From positions 62,001 to 126,000 of the forward strand of contig BDIU01000199.1 in the NCBI GenBank assembly GCA_002118135.1: a stretch of 64,000 nt of DNA, in the 5' to 3' direction. Positions 1 to 12,000 of the stretch are shown here, piece by piece. The stretch is from Trebouxia sp. TZW2008 (taxonomy: Eukaryota > Chlorophyta > Trebouxiophyceae > Trebouxiales > Trebouxiaceae). Under the pieces are notes generated by a model. That model was not told the DNA's origin and did not search any database. It saw only the letters and a list, made by a program, of their open reading frames with translations. How positions within the stretch are numbered: the stretch's first letter is position 1; each line of letters begins with the position of its first letter. The position numbers and the translations under genes were made by a program.

Positions 1-3000
1 CAAAGACAGAAGAAACGAGCTAGGATTTGCTGGTGGTGGTAGGGCTAAGTGGCAAGGCTAAGTATGGGGCTGAAGCAGGCAAAAATGCTTAAGCTACCCG
101 ACTGTGATACAGAAGAATGTGCACTTTTTGCATGTTCAGGTCCTTGTAAGCAGAAGTTGCAAACACACGGGTGTGCATAAATGTGAATGAATGTGCTGCT
201 GCATGTCGGCACAGTAGGTCATTGGTGTGCCATTGAGCAGTGTCAAAGCAACAATAAATAGCACAAGGCAATGCAACATGCTTACCAACAAGCAGGGCAT
301 AGACATCGCCAATGCGGACATCAGCTTGGATCAGATGTCCCTCTGCTTCCTGACCGGAAGATAACTGCAGACCAAGAAAACACCATCAAGAGGGGACGCC
401 TTGCTTAGCAACTGCAGTGCGCAATTGACCATAACAGAATGGCTGCTGTTGAAAGGCCTTATCTTTGCAAACTCACAATGTTTGTGCCAAATACTGCTGC
501 CGAACAGGAGAGGCTTGATGCAGAGCATTTGTGCAATGAGACCATTGGTCATCATTGGTCTCATTTGAAAGCAGCCATCACACATACCTGCTAGGCAGAG
601 TCTGTATGTAGCTCAACCGCACGATGAGACCATTGCACATTTTCACAGCAGTGCTGCCATCCTGCTCAAACAGCTACTGCGCTTGCAACAAGGCAGCAAA
701 AAGAGACACTGGGTGTGCAAGTCTTGTCCTGAGAGGGTAAATGTCAAGATCAGACGTTGACTGCCAGACAGCCTTGGTGTACAGAGGACCCCTGATGCAG
801 CTCATGTGAAGCATGATTCCGTGAGGTATCATTGGTCTCACTTGACAGCACCAATCAGGCATGCTTGCTAGGCAGGAGAGCCTTGATGCAGCCCACCTGC
901 ACTATGAGGCTGTTGCACATGCTCACAGCAGAGCCCACTTCTTGCTCAAAGAGCTGCTGAGCTTGCAAGAAGGCAGCAAAAAGAGACACTTTGCACACAG
1001 GGCTTGTGATGATACGGTACTCTTGAGATCAGACGGCCGGTGGAGAGAGCAGCCCTGATGCAGCTCGTCTGAATCATGATGCCATTGCACACCATTGACC
1101 TTACTTGACAGCACTTGTAAGATGTGCTTGCTAGGCAAAAGCCTTGATGCAGCCCACCTGCACAATGAGGCCGTTGCACATGCTCACAGCAGAGCCAGCG
1201 TTCTGATCAAAGAGCTGCTGAGCTTGCAAGAAGGCAGCAATACTGGTCATGCGCCGTGTGAGGGACTCCACTGCAGCTTGCTTGCCAGGCTTCTGCGACT
1301 TCTGTGTGCACTTTAAGCCTTCTTGCAGGGCCTGTACAACCCAAGTCAATTGAAGATTCATTGTCATTGCTGAGTCGCCACAAGCAATCCTTGCATGGTC
1401 AACCTCTCAGGCAGGGTTGATGATGGCAGCAAAAGCTGTTGATCAAAAGTCAGAGATGGCTCATGGTGCACAGTTTCAGGTGGAGCATGTTGCACAAAAG
1501 GGCCAGCTGGCACCCTGAATGCCATAGTGAATCAAGATGCTAAGCCAGTGAAGGGGCATGTGGTGATGAAGAATCACCTGAAGCGCCTTCTGGTAATCCC
1601 GGAAGTCATCAATGTCTGTCTGAGCACAGGCCTCATGGAACAGCACCAGACTGTCCCAGGCTTTGGCCTGCAGGCACAAAGGCTGTTTGCTGCCAAGAAC
1701 GTGGCAGAGCCATTGGTAAGTATGCAAGCAGCGCAGAGATTCTTGACATGACAGACATTCTGGTTGTAGTACGGCAGCAGGCATGCGACTTGCCTTGGAG
1801 TAGAAAGTGACTATACTCTGTGCCAGCTCAGGGCGGGAACGCCAATCTAGGGTCTGCAGGTAGTTGGCAGCCATGGTGTAGATGTCAGGATGGCGGGAAA
1901 CTCCCGCAAAGAAGATGATCTTGTCTGTGTCACCAGATCTGATCAGGCACTTAAGCGCCTTCACCTTGTCTCCTGCCTGCACAAAGCACATGTACCAGAT
2001 CACCTGATACTACTGGTAGATCATAGCACATGTACAATACGTGTTGGGGAGGCAGGTCAAACACAGCACATGAGCATTGGTACTGGTGACCAAAGAGTCA
2101 TAGACACAGTGCTTTGTAGCTGGCCTGATGCACTGGGGGCTGGTAGAAGTTGTACAAACAAGATCGCAACAGATCATGCACACAGGTGTAACACCTCACA
2201 ATTTCTGCACCAGAAAATTCACATGCAAACCTTTTTGGCAAGCATCTGAGCAGCTATCTGAGCAAGCATTGATGCTGAAATGGGTTTCAGCAGAACCAAG
2301 GCTAGGCTGGTTTTCAGACCTGAGTGTACTTCTTGCAGGCTAAGTGGAAGCTGCCCTGGTGCTTGGCCAGCTTGGCAATCCTCTTCAGCATGGCCTCCCT
2401 CTCCCTTGCATCTGAGCCCTGAGGTGGAGTCATGCCCTCTGCCATACCCTGCCATCAGTCACAACCACAATTACGTCCTAGCACTTGTTGTGCATACTCA
2501 GCTAAAGTCATCTTGGTTGTTGTACTGCCCAACCATTTACACAATGCACAGAAAGAAAGCCAAGAGTTGATGTTGTTGATTTAGCATGTCCTCCCTCTCC
2601 CTTGCATCTGAGCCCGGAGGTGGGAGTGAGGTGGAATCATGCCCTCTGCCATACCCTGCCATCATTCACATCCACAATCACATGCCAGCACTTGTGCATA
2701 CTCACTTATCGTCGTTTCGTAATGCTGAACCTCACGTCATGTACACAATGCACAGAACGCAGACCAAAAGTGCAGTTGCTGTTGCCAGTTTAGCATGGCT
2801 TCCCTCTCCCTTGCATCAGAGCCCTGAGGTGGAGTCATGCCTTCTGCCATACCCTGCCATGAATCACAGGCATGGTGACATATAACTCTTGGTGTGCATA
2901 CTTTTGACATCTTTGTAGACTACTCTTATGTGCATGATGCCTTCTATCATGCTCTCACTGTGCAGACGTTGCACTAGTAAAGACTGATCACAAAATACAG

Positions 3001-6000
3001 CCGTGTTGAGAGCCATCTCTAGCTTGCCATGCAGAGGGTATGGGTGTTGTTTTTAATTGGGAATTGAGGACACACACATGCAGCACTTGACAGCTCATAA
3101 CTTGGACTAGCACAGGCAGACACCTAAATCTACCATACCTGCTCAGAAGAAATTGCGCATGCAAGCAGACAGAGTATGGCCTGTCTCAGTCAGTTTCTGC
3201 AAGTAAATGAAGCAGGGCGTGCCTCAGTCAGATCGACATTTTGCTGCTGGCAGATATCCAAAGCTCTGTTGTACTGCTTGGCCTGAATCAGGAGCTGCAC
3301 GCCCTTTTCATGCTCACCGTTCTCCAGGAAGAAGTCAGCTGCGGTGCACAGTCACACAGTCATTCCAAAAGCCACACACATGCCATGACCACAGGATTAG
3401 ACTTGGCAATTATGTGCTTGGCAATGGTGGTCCGAAGGGCAAAGCAACCCCAGTATCACAGTGCATGTACAGTAAACTCTCTTTGTAACGACCGCTCTGG
3501 TCACCAAGAAATTTGTCCTTACATCGAATTGTCCTTACTCAGAGGGACAACTGCAGCCAGAATGCAATGATTGGTCACCAATGGTGTTGTCCTTAGATCG
3601 AGATTGTCCTGACATCGAGTGTCCTTACAAAGAGAGTTTACTGTACAAGCTGGAGTACAGCACAACCAATGGCTGACTCACCACAGCGTGCCATGACTAC
3701 AGGGTCAGATTTGGCAGTGAGGTTGTTGGCAATGGTGGCCAGGGTGTCAAACAAGCGGACTGAGAAGGCAAATTCACCATTAGACGATGCAGTTTACAAA
3801 GCTCAAGATTCAGGTGACTCACCACAGCGTGCCATGACTACAGGGTCAGATTTGGCAGTGAGGTTGTTGGCAATGGTGGCCAAGGTGTCAAAGAGGCGGG
3901 CTGAGAAGCAGAGCTCCAGGGCACGGCGTTCCTTGCCAGCCTTCTGGAACAGCAGCACTGCCTTGTCCAGCTCCTGCCGCTGCTCAAAATACTCTGCCGT
4001 GTCCAGCATCACCAACGCAGAGCTCTGCACGCATAGATGATATATGGTCATTACAACTGTGCATCACAGGTGCAAAGCTGCAGGGCGCAGCTTTCAAACA
4101 GCAGCTGTGCTTTGTCCAGCTCCCACCGCTGCTCAATGTACTCAGCTTTGTCCAGCATCACCAATGCAGAGCTCTGCATGCATAGATGATACTGAGTTAC
4201 GGCAACTGAACATCACAGGTGCAAAGCTGCAGGACAGCGGCGCTCTGGAACAGCAGCTGTGCTTTGTCCAGCTCGCGCTGCTGCTCAAAGTCTTTTGCTG
4301 TGTTCAGCATCACCAGTGCTGAGCTCTGTGTACACACAGATCTTGCTTCACAGCAAGTCTGCATCACTAGGTGAAGGGCTTTGGGGCACAGGGCTTCTAG
4401 CCGGGCTTCTGGAACAGCAGCGCGACATTGTCCAGCTCCCGACCCTGCTCAAAGCACTCTGCTATGTCCAGCATGACTAATCTAGAGCTCTGCAAGCATG
4501 CATGGTAGTACAGTAAATATGATTTGTGCTGCTGATGGGAGCAAGCACCGCAATGTGCTGTGATGATAGACGATGGGCGCAATAGCGCATTGTTGCTGTT
4601 TTTTGTCATGATACAAATTAGCTGATTACCTTGAGGGCCAGCTCCAGCAGCTCAGCATCCATGCCATGCTGCTTGGCCAGCCGCACTCCCTGGCTGGTTC
4701 GGCCTGCCTTGCCAAAATAGTACACCGCCTCTGCTGCCTGCACAAAGAGGTGAACTTTGCAGTCAACATGGGCATTGAAAAGTTGCTGCAGCTCAGCATC
4801 CATGCCATGCTGCTTGGCCAGCCGCACACCTTGACCAGTCCAGCCTGCCTTGCCAAAACAGTACACCGCCTCTGCTGCCTGCACAAAGAGGTGAACTTTG
4901 CAGTCAACATGGGCATTCAAAAGTTGCTGCAGCTCAGCATCCATGCCATGCTGCTTGGCCAGGCGCACCCCTTGGCTAGCCTGCCCTGCCTTGCCAAAGC
5001 ACTACACTGCTTCTGCTGCCTGCATGCACATACCGCAAGAGTCTGCTACGTAGTCAAAATGGCAAGCTACATGTGTGAAGATGTGGTACGCATAAGTTCC
5101 AGCAGCTCTCCATGCCATGCTGCTTGGCCAGCCGCACACCCTGGCTTGTTTGATTGATGAGAACAATGAGGCCTGGACAGTGCAGTACGAGGGTTTTGTC
5201 TCAGCTGCACAGAGGCATTACAGATTCACCTGCCTTGCCAAAGTAGTACACTGCCGCCGCTGCCTGCACACAAACCGTTTCAATTATGGTGCAGAAACCA
5301 AGCTGGAGAAAAAGCGATGCATGGCTTGGTCTTGGACAACTTGTAAGAATGAAGACTTCCCATCAGAGGTCACAGCAAAGCACTTGCTTTCATTTTTCTG
5401 TTTCTGTGTGCAGCTGCTGCATGCACAAGCTTCAGCAGTACTTGTTTCCATGTCATGCTGTTGATTTTGAGCAAGCAAAACCAGCGGCGCTCCCGGCAAG
5501 GAACTGACCCCAACCACACTCTACATAGTGAACAAGTGAATAGGGTTTTATGGCAGGCATGGCCTGAGTATTACATTTACAAGTGTGCAATCACCTGCTC
5601 AGTTGCTTCCAGCTGGCGCGCCAGCATGAATGCTGCAGCTGCGCTGTTGCTCTTCTCCACAACATCACATGCTGCAACAAAGTCCTCCTGCTGGCAGTGC
5701 AGCCGCACAATGGCCACAGGGTCATTGGCTTGCTGATAGCTGCTCAGGGCTATATCAAACTGCCCCAGGCTTTCATTGTACTTGGCCCACCAGCAATACA
5801 GCTCTGGGTCTTGCATCTCTGTGACGTAAGCTGCCAGCTGACTCATCTGCTCTGCCTCAAAAAGCATCCTGGGGACTTCCTGCCTGCATGCAATGATAGT
5901 CGAGCAGTGATGAATAGTCAAGCAATGGAAAAAAGCTCTGTCAGCATTTGATCCCATTGCCTGATCCCATTGCAAAGACAAAGCTTGTATTGACACTTGT

Positions 6001-9000
6001 ATGGTCACATAAACAGCAAGTGACAGGGCTGCTGCTGTCAGCAGAGCTACAGGATTGCACGGCCATGGGTGGCATTGCAGGCAACAACTGATAGAGCTCA
6101 ACAGGCACCAGTGAGTGTCTGAGAGCTGAATATGCACTTCATGCATTGCTTGATAGGGCTCATGAGAGACCTGTGAGTGTCTGAGAGCTGGTAGTGCTTG
6201 ATGGCAGCAGCATAGTCTCCAAGAGCCTCCTGGTGCTGAGCAAAGCGGAAGTGGGTAGCCTTCAGATTGATGCGGTCACTCTTCTCAGCCAGTTGCAAAG
6301 CCTTTGTCCACTCACCACAAGCCTGCAGCATACTTGCTGTTAGATGAGCCAAATGTCTTACGTAGACATGCCAGCCACGTGCAATGGTTCCTGATACAAC
6401 CAAATCTGCTATGCCTGACTTTGAGGAAAGATGTGCTCACTCTTTTCAGCCAGTTGCAAAGTTTGTCCCCACTCACCGTAGGCCTGCAGCACTCTTGCTG
6501 TCTGATCAGGCAGATGTTCTTCATGAGGCAAACGCTTGCCGTCTGCATTGGCTGCTGGTGAAAACAATTTTTGTGATGCCTGATCTGGAGCCAAGCATTT
6601 GTGCGCAACATTGTTGTTGGTGTCAACATGCCACTGACTGCAACCTTGCCTGCTGCACCTATTCAGGCTCATGAGATGCAAAGTGATGCGTAAGCCTAGG
6701 GGTACAGCTTGTTGAGCAGGTCAAGGCAGGCAGACTAGCAGTCAACAGCTGCCTGCCCTTGCACTGTTTAGGAGCCTGTAGTTGAACTTGTTGCCTTCTG
6801 CACTTCACCAGATGCTGCAGACCTAACAGGTTGTGGCTGACCTGGTGCAGTATGTTTTGAAGAGATGCCTGACTGTGAGTAACTTTGTAAAAGTGACAGG
6901 TTCAAGCCTACCTGGTGCAAATTGTTGAGCAGGTCAAGGCAGGCAGAGTTGCAATGGACAGCTGCCTGCCCTTGCACTGTCCAGGAGCCTGCCCTTGCAG
7001 TGTTGCCTGCTGCACTTCACTACGCTAATCCAATTGAGACTGACCTGGTGCAGCTTGTTCAGCAGGTCAATGCGGCCTGCCGCAAGAAAGAGCTGCTTAG
7101 CCTCCTCAGGCTGGCCCAGCTGCACCGCCACCAGACCCAGCCTTGCATCAGGCTCCTGAACCCAGCTGAACTGCCTGCCCAACACCTCACTGTTGATTGT
7201 GCATTCAAACACAAGCTGTGCCACGAGTAGTGGTTCACAGTCAATGACACATGCATGCATGTCCAGCAAAGTGCAGCTTTTGTGACTTTGACATTGTGGC
7301 GCAAGAGCGCCTGCTGATATGAACGTATGCCAAAGTCAATACACGTCCACACAATGAAAACCTGATCAGCGATTTCCTCTTGTATTTGGGCATGTTTAGA
7401 CTTGACCAGACATGCCAAATGTATTCAGGATTGCTTTGCTGTGATGCTAGCGTAAGTCTCAAGTGCCAGCTCTTTCGAACATTGCAAGCTGTGACTCACC
7501 TTGCTGCTTGTGCGCAACTGGCGTCTTCCATGTTGTCCAGGCAGAACTGCACCACTTGATGATGCCTGTTCCTGATGGCACTCAGGCAAAGGCTGCGCCA
7601 CAGCTCTGGTGACTTCACCAATCTGACTGCCTGCATCAGGACATGATGATAAGCTGTCATACCTTGTGAGGGCGTTCCTTTTGCATGCCTCATGGACAAA
7701 TAGTCATTGCCACTAAATGGCACATACGATTAGCCTTGTTGGCTGGCTAAAGCATGTAAATTTTTTTATATTTTCTCTCTGTGTCTCTACCTACTGTAAC
7801 TGTTTTGTGTAGTGCCGCATTTGGTCAACATTTATGTCAACGACACATGCAGTCTCCAAAGCAGTAGAATTGCAGCAAATGTGACACGTGACGATGCATA
7901 TGGTAGTCTTTGATGCTCAATGTGTGCGCTGCGGGGTCTCTGTCTGTCTGTCACCTATATGCAGGTCAGTGAGTGTAATATTTCTGATCTGCTGTAGTAG
8001 TAACAGTGTAATGTGGTGACTGTTACTTGGCATTCTGCATGATCTATGGCCTTGAATCACATAACGCTCACCCTGCCAATTCGGGAGTACAACTTTGCAT
8101 TGACGTTTGATTACTGGTTTGTTACAGCAAGTGACTCATGTAGGATGTGATGCTGCAAGACGAGTATTTTCTCTGAAGTTTCAGAGCGTTGCCTACCTTG
8201 TAGGCTTCATTCATGTCGCCAATGGCCAGGTGGTAGCTGAAGTCCAGCAGGGCGCTGCTAGTCTGCTTGTCCATGCCTTGCATGCCTGTATGCATTTGAT
8301 TAATGAAAGTCATCAGCGTCAGCAGGCAAACCCTACTGCTTGACAGCAAACCTAGGAGGTTATGTAATGCTGACTTTCAGGTGCATAGTAACACCAACGG
8401 TCGGCATCATTATCCGCTCTGCCTCAACAGGACCAAAGTGCATCCCAAGCAGCAGTGTAGCATCTGACATAGATGTTCCATGTTTCTCACTTACATATAG
8501 ACTGCAACCAGTCTATATGCATGAAAAGTGTATGTTTGTCAGTATCTATGGGTACATTCAATGATATTTTGCAGCTGTAGTTGGGCGCTTGCCAGAAACA
8601 AGCAATGTCCCCACAATAGACATTGTTTTGTCTTAATCAAGATGTAGAGTATACCTGTGAATGTCTGCATGATGGTCTGTTTGACCATCTGCTGCTGACT
8701 GCTTCTTGTGACATCGGAGGCAGTGTTGAAGGTGTGCAAGTATGGGGCATGCACAGCCACAATGCCCTGCAAAGGTACAGCAAGACTTGATCTTAGTCGA
8801 CACTGCAGCTGACGTGCTAGCTTGCGGAAATGCTGAGAGTGACTGACAACAGACTTGCTTGGATTGGTGCTGCAGCAACTGCACACGAATTTGCTGCCAA
8901 AGCAACATTGCTGAGGAATTGCTGCAAGCAGAACACGTGATCATCATCCACAGATATTTGTATGTCAGAATCTGCTTTCAGTAATTCACAACTGTCATGT

Positions 9001-12000
9001 TTGCCTGAATGGCATTGACTATGCATCTAATCAGCCCTGAAGGAGTCACCAGGCTATTTTGTGCTGCTTACTTAGCAGGCACAGCCTGTGACCCTGTTGT
9101 GGTACAACACCTTTTCCCCATATTATGAGGAAAGTGCTTGGCACAACGAAGTCAACCCAATTAAAAGCAGCAGATCATGCCTGAAAACCATCCATGGCTT
9201 GACGCTCCTGCATCACAATGCCCTGTGGTGTCGCAAACAGCGTGGCCACCTCCAGCTTGCCAGCCTCAGCGGTGGCGCCCTTCATCTTCTTCAGAGGGTT
9301 GCCTGTTCTGGCAAGCTCACAGGCCAGGAGAAGGGGGTGCTCCACATCCCAGATGTGATGCTGAGGGGTGCAGGGGGCTGAGTCATGCCCGAAGCTGCAA
9401 AGAGATAGGGTGCCTGATGGCACGTCATACACAAACAGCTCCTGACTGCCTCGTGTCTGCTTAGTCAGCATGCTCACCTGCAGTCATGTCAGGGCGTGTG
9501 ATGACAATGGGCAGGCAGAGACTGTTTGCAAGACTTGATTTGCATTGTTTGGGATTGTAAATTGAGGCAACAGGGGGCCAGAACTGCAAAACACCCTGGG
9601 ACTGTGTGTCACTCCAACTCACATCTAAAGAAATTACATCTTGTGGCCATGATGGTCAGATGATGAAAGATGCAAGTTGACTGTGCCACAATTGCGAGCT
9701 TGTTCATTTGTCTCATTGCCGTTCCCAAATAACTGCAATGCCAGAAGACAAAAGCAGGAGTCACACATCAGGCATACAGAAATAAGACTCTGCTTGATCT
9801 GACCTTTGAGCCATCACAGTTGCAGCGCATGGACATCAGGGACAGGTCAGGGGGGAGGTCCACCACCCGTCCCTGACCCCCATAGGGTTGAGCCCCCTGG
9901 CTGGTCAGGCTCCACACACATAGCCTGTTTGCAGCTGTGAAGACAAACAGGAAATGCTCGCATGCCTCCATGTTCACTGGCTGCCCATCTGCCTGCACAA
10001 GCATGGACACAGGAAGTGACTCCTACTATTTGTTCCTGGTCTGCCTCTTCAGCCAGAGGCTCCCGCTATGACGCCTAATGGCGTGGACAAATAATTTTCT
10101 CTGCTGTTTGTGTGCAGCTCAGGATCAGGCCCATGACACATGTGAGCAAAGAGAGCTGTTGCTTGTTGGAATTGCCTGGATGCAGTCTCTGTGTTCACTT
10201 CAGAAACAAGATTGGAAACAAGACATTGTGACAAAACCCACGCAGGCTTGCAGCGCTCTTGCAGTGGGGCATGCAAGAGGCACAGAGTGCAACAGGCAGC
10301 CAAATTATTGCTTGAGCTACACAGGCATTGATGCAGCAGCTCAGGGTGATTTACAGCAACTGCCGTGGGAATCTACCAGAAGCCACAGACTCAGAAACGC
10401 CTGAGCAAGATGTACAGCACCTGACAAGATCAGCACATGAGTTTGAAGAAGCTCACTTCAGACAGGGACAACGTCTGCTGCACAGCGCCAGCCATGGTGC
10501 AGGCCTGCACTGACCAGCCTGCAAACCTGTACAGCAAGTGCCCTTGCAGCACAGGGGCCAGGCTGCGGTCAAAGGCAAAGGCGGCAGCCAGCTGTGGTGG
10601 AACAGTGGTCAAGTTATACAGCTCTGCTGCGCTGTTGCTGTGCAACAACAGGTGACTGTCGGACAGACCAATGCCTGCAGGCATTGATGCAAAAAGTAAG
10701 GGCAGCAACGGCAGCAATTGATCTTCATGAAACCGTGTGCATTTTGGGACTAGCTAATACAAGCAAAACTGTTTGCAGTTGCATGCGCTAGTACTTTTGC
10801 TCAAAGCCAAGATCTCTGGACTGCTCCTGTTGTTTCTCCTCTGACAGCATAATCATACATTTTGCCGCGTCCCATGACAGCTGATCAAGTGCCATATGTC
10901 GTGGATCACCACAATTGACCTTGCATGTGGTGACACAACACAAGCAGCTCTTTATTCTCATTTTTGTGCATCTGTCTGATCAACCAAGATCCTCAGGCAG
11001 CCAGAGGCAAGAGCTCTGCAGCAGTGCTGACAAGCATTACTGACCTCGTATTTGCAGCTCAGAGTGCAGGCGGATGGTGTTTGAGCCATGCTGAGACTCC
11101 ACCGCCACTTCATGAGCTGACAGCTGGACTGCAGCAAGAGCTCCACAGGAGCGGCGCTGCAGCAGGCCCCGCTGACAGATGTGCAGCACACACCCAGTCT
11201 GTACCGCCAGCACACTGCAAATGCCAAAGTCATACTTGAAGCTGTAACTTGATGGACAACTACTGAGCCTGAGAATCTGCAACTTATGCTAGTGCCGATG
11301 ATTGCTCTTTGCTCAGCTGTGGAACATCTCCTTTCTATTGGCATGATGGCAAGACATGGCAAACTGGAGCATTAATGCAAGTTTCGGGTAAAACAAATTA
11401 AAATCCATTACAAGCTGGATATACCAGCAGACAAGTGTGTGTAGACGCTCACAAGTCTGCTATGCCTGATGATGTCCAAACATGCATTGCAGTCAAGCCT
11501 TCATGGTCAAGTCATGCTGGATGTCTCTAGCCCACCTGGCATCATGACTGGTGACAACACGCTCAACAGGTCCAGGTATAGCAATGCTACGCTGAGGGGA
11601 CCAGTCTGTGAGTGCGTCTGTGTCTGTGTGGGATAGAGAGACTGGCTGATCACGCTGATCATGGCTGTAGTGCCAAAGAGCAACTGCACCTGATGAGGTG
11701 CCTGCTGCTAGCATTGCTGTTGCTGATGACCAGGAGAGGCAGCTGATGGTTGTGGGCAGCTCAGATCTGATGTCATCGTCTGCAATTTAGTGCACATTGT
11801 ATTGCAAGATGTGACAACAGCATTCCCAGTCAGATCATTAGACCTATCTTTGCTTGCCTGCAAGGTCATTGCAGCTGGTACACCATGCAAACGCACAGAC
11901 AGCTTGATGCCACAGACAACAAGTGCTGTAAAACTACATGAGCACATACACGTGTTGTACATATGTCGTGAATTTGTGCCGTATACATGTGGGTATAGCT

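Noticed and set aside
1..285. Last exon(s) of IFT140 within the window
   Set aside because: Downstream of the 286-364 exon I find no minus-strand frame matching the IFT140 C-terminus. The short ORFs here are unrelated, so the end is most likely outside the window.
7740..8110. T-rich stretch and ctgtctgtctgt run as a possible mobile element
   Set aside because: No inverted ends, target duplication or coding remnant was seen. It is ordinary intron sequence of IFT140.
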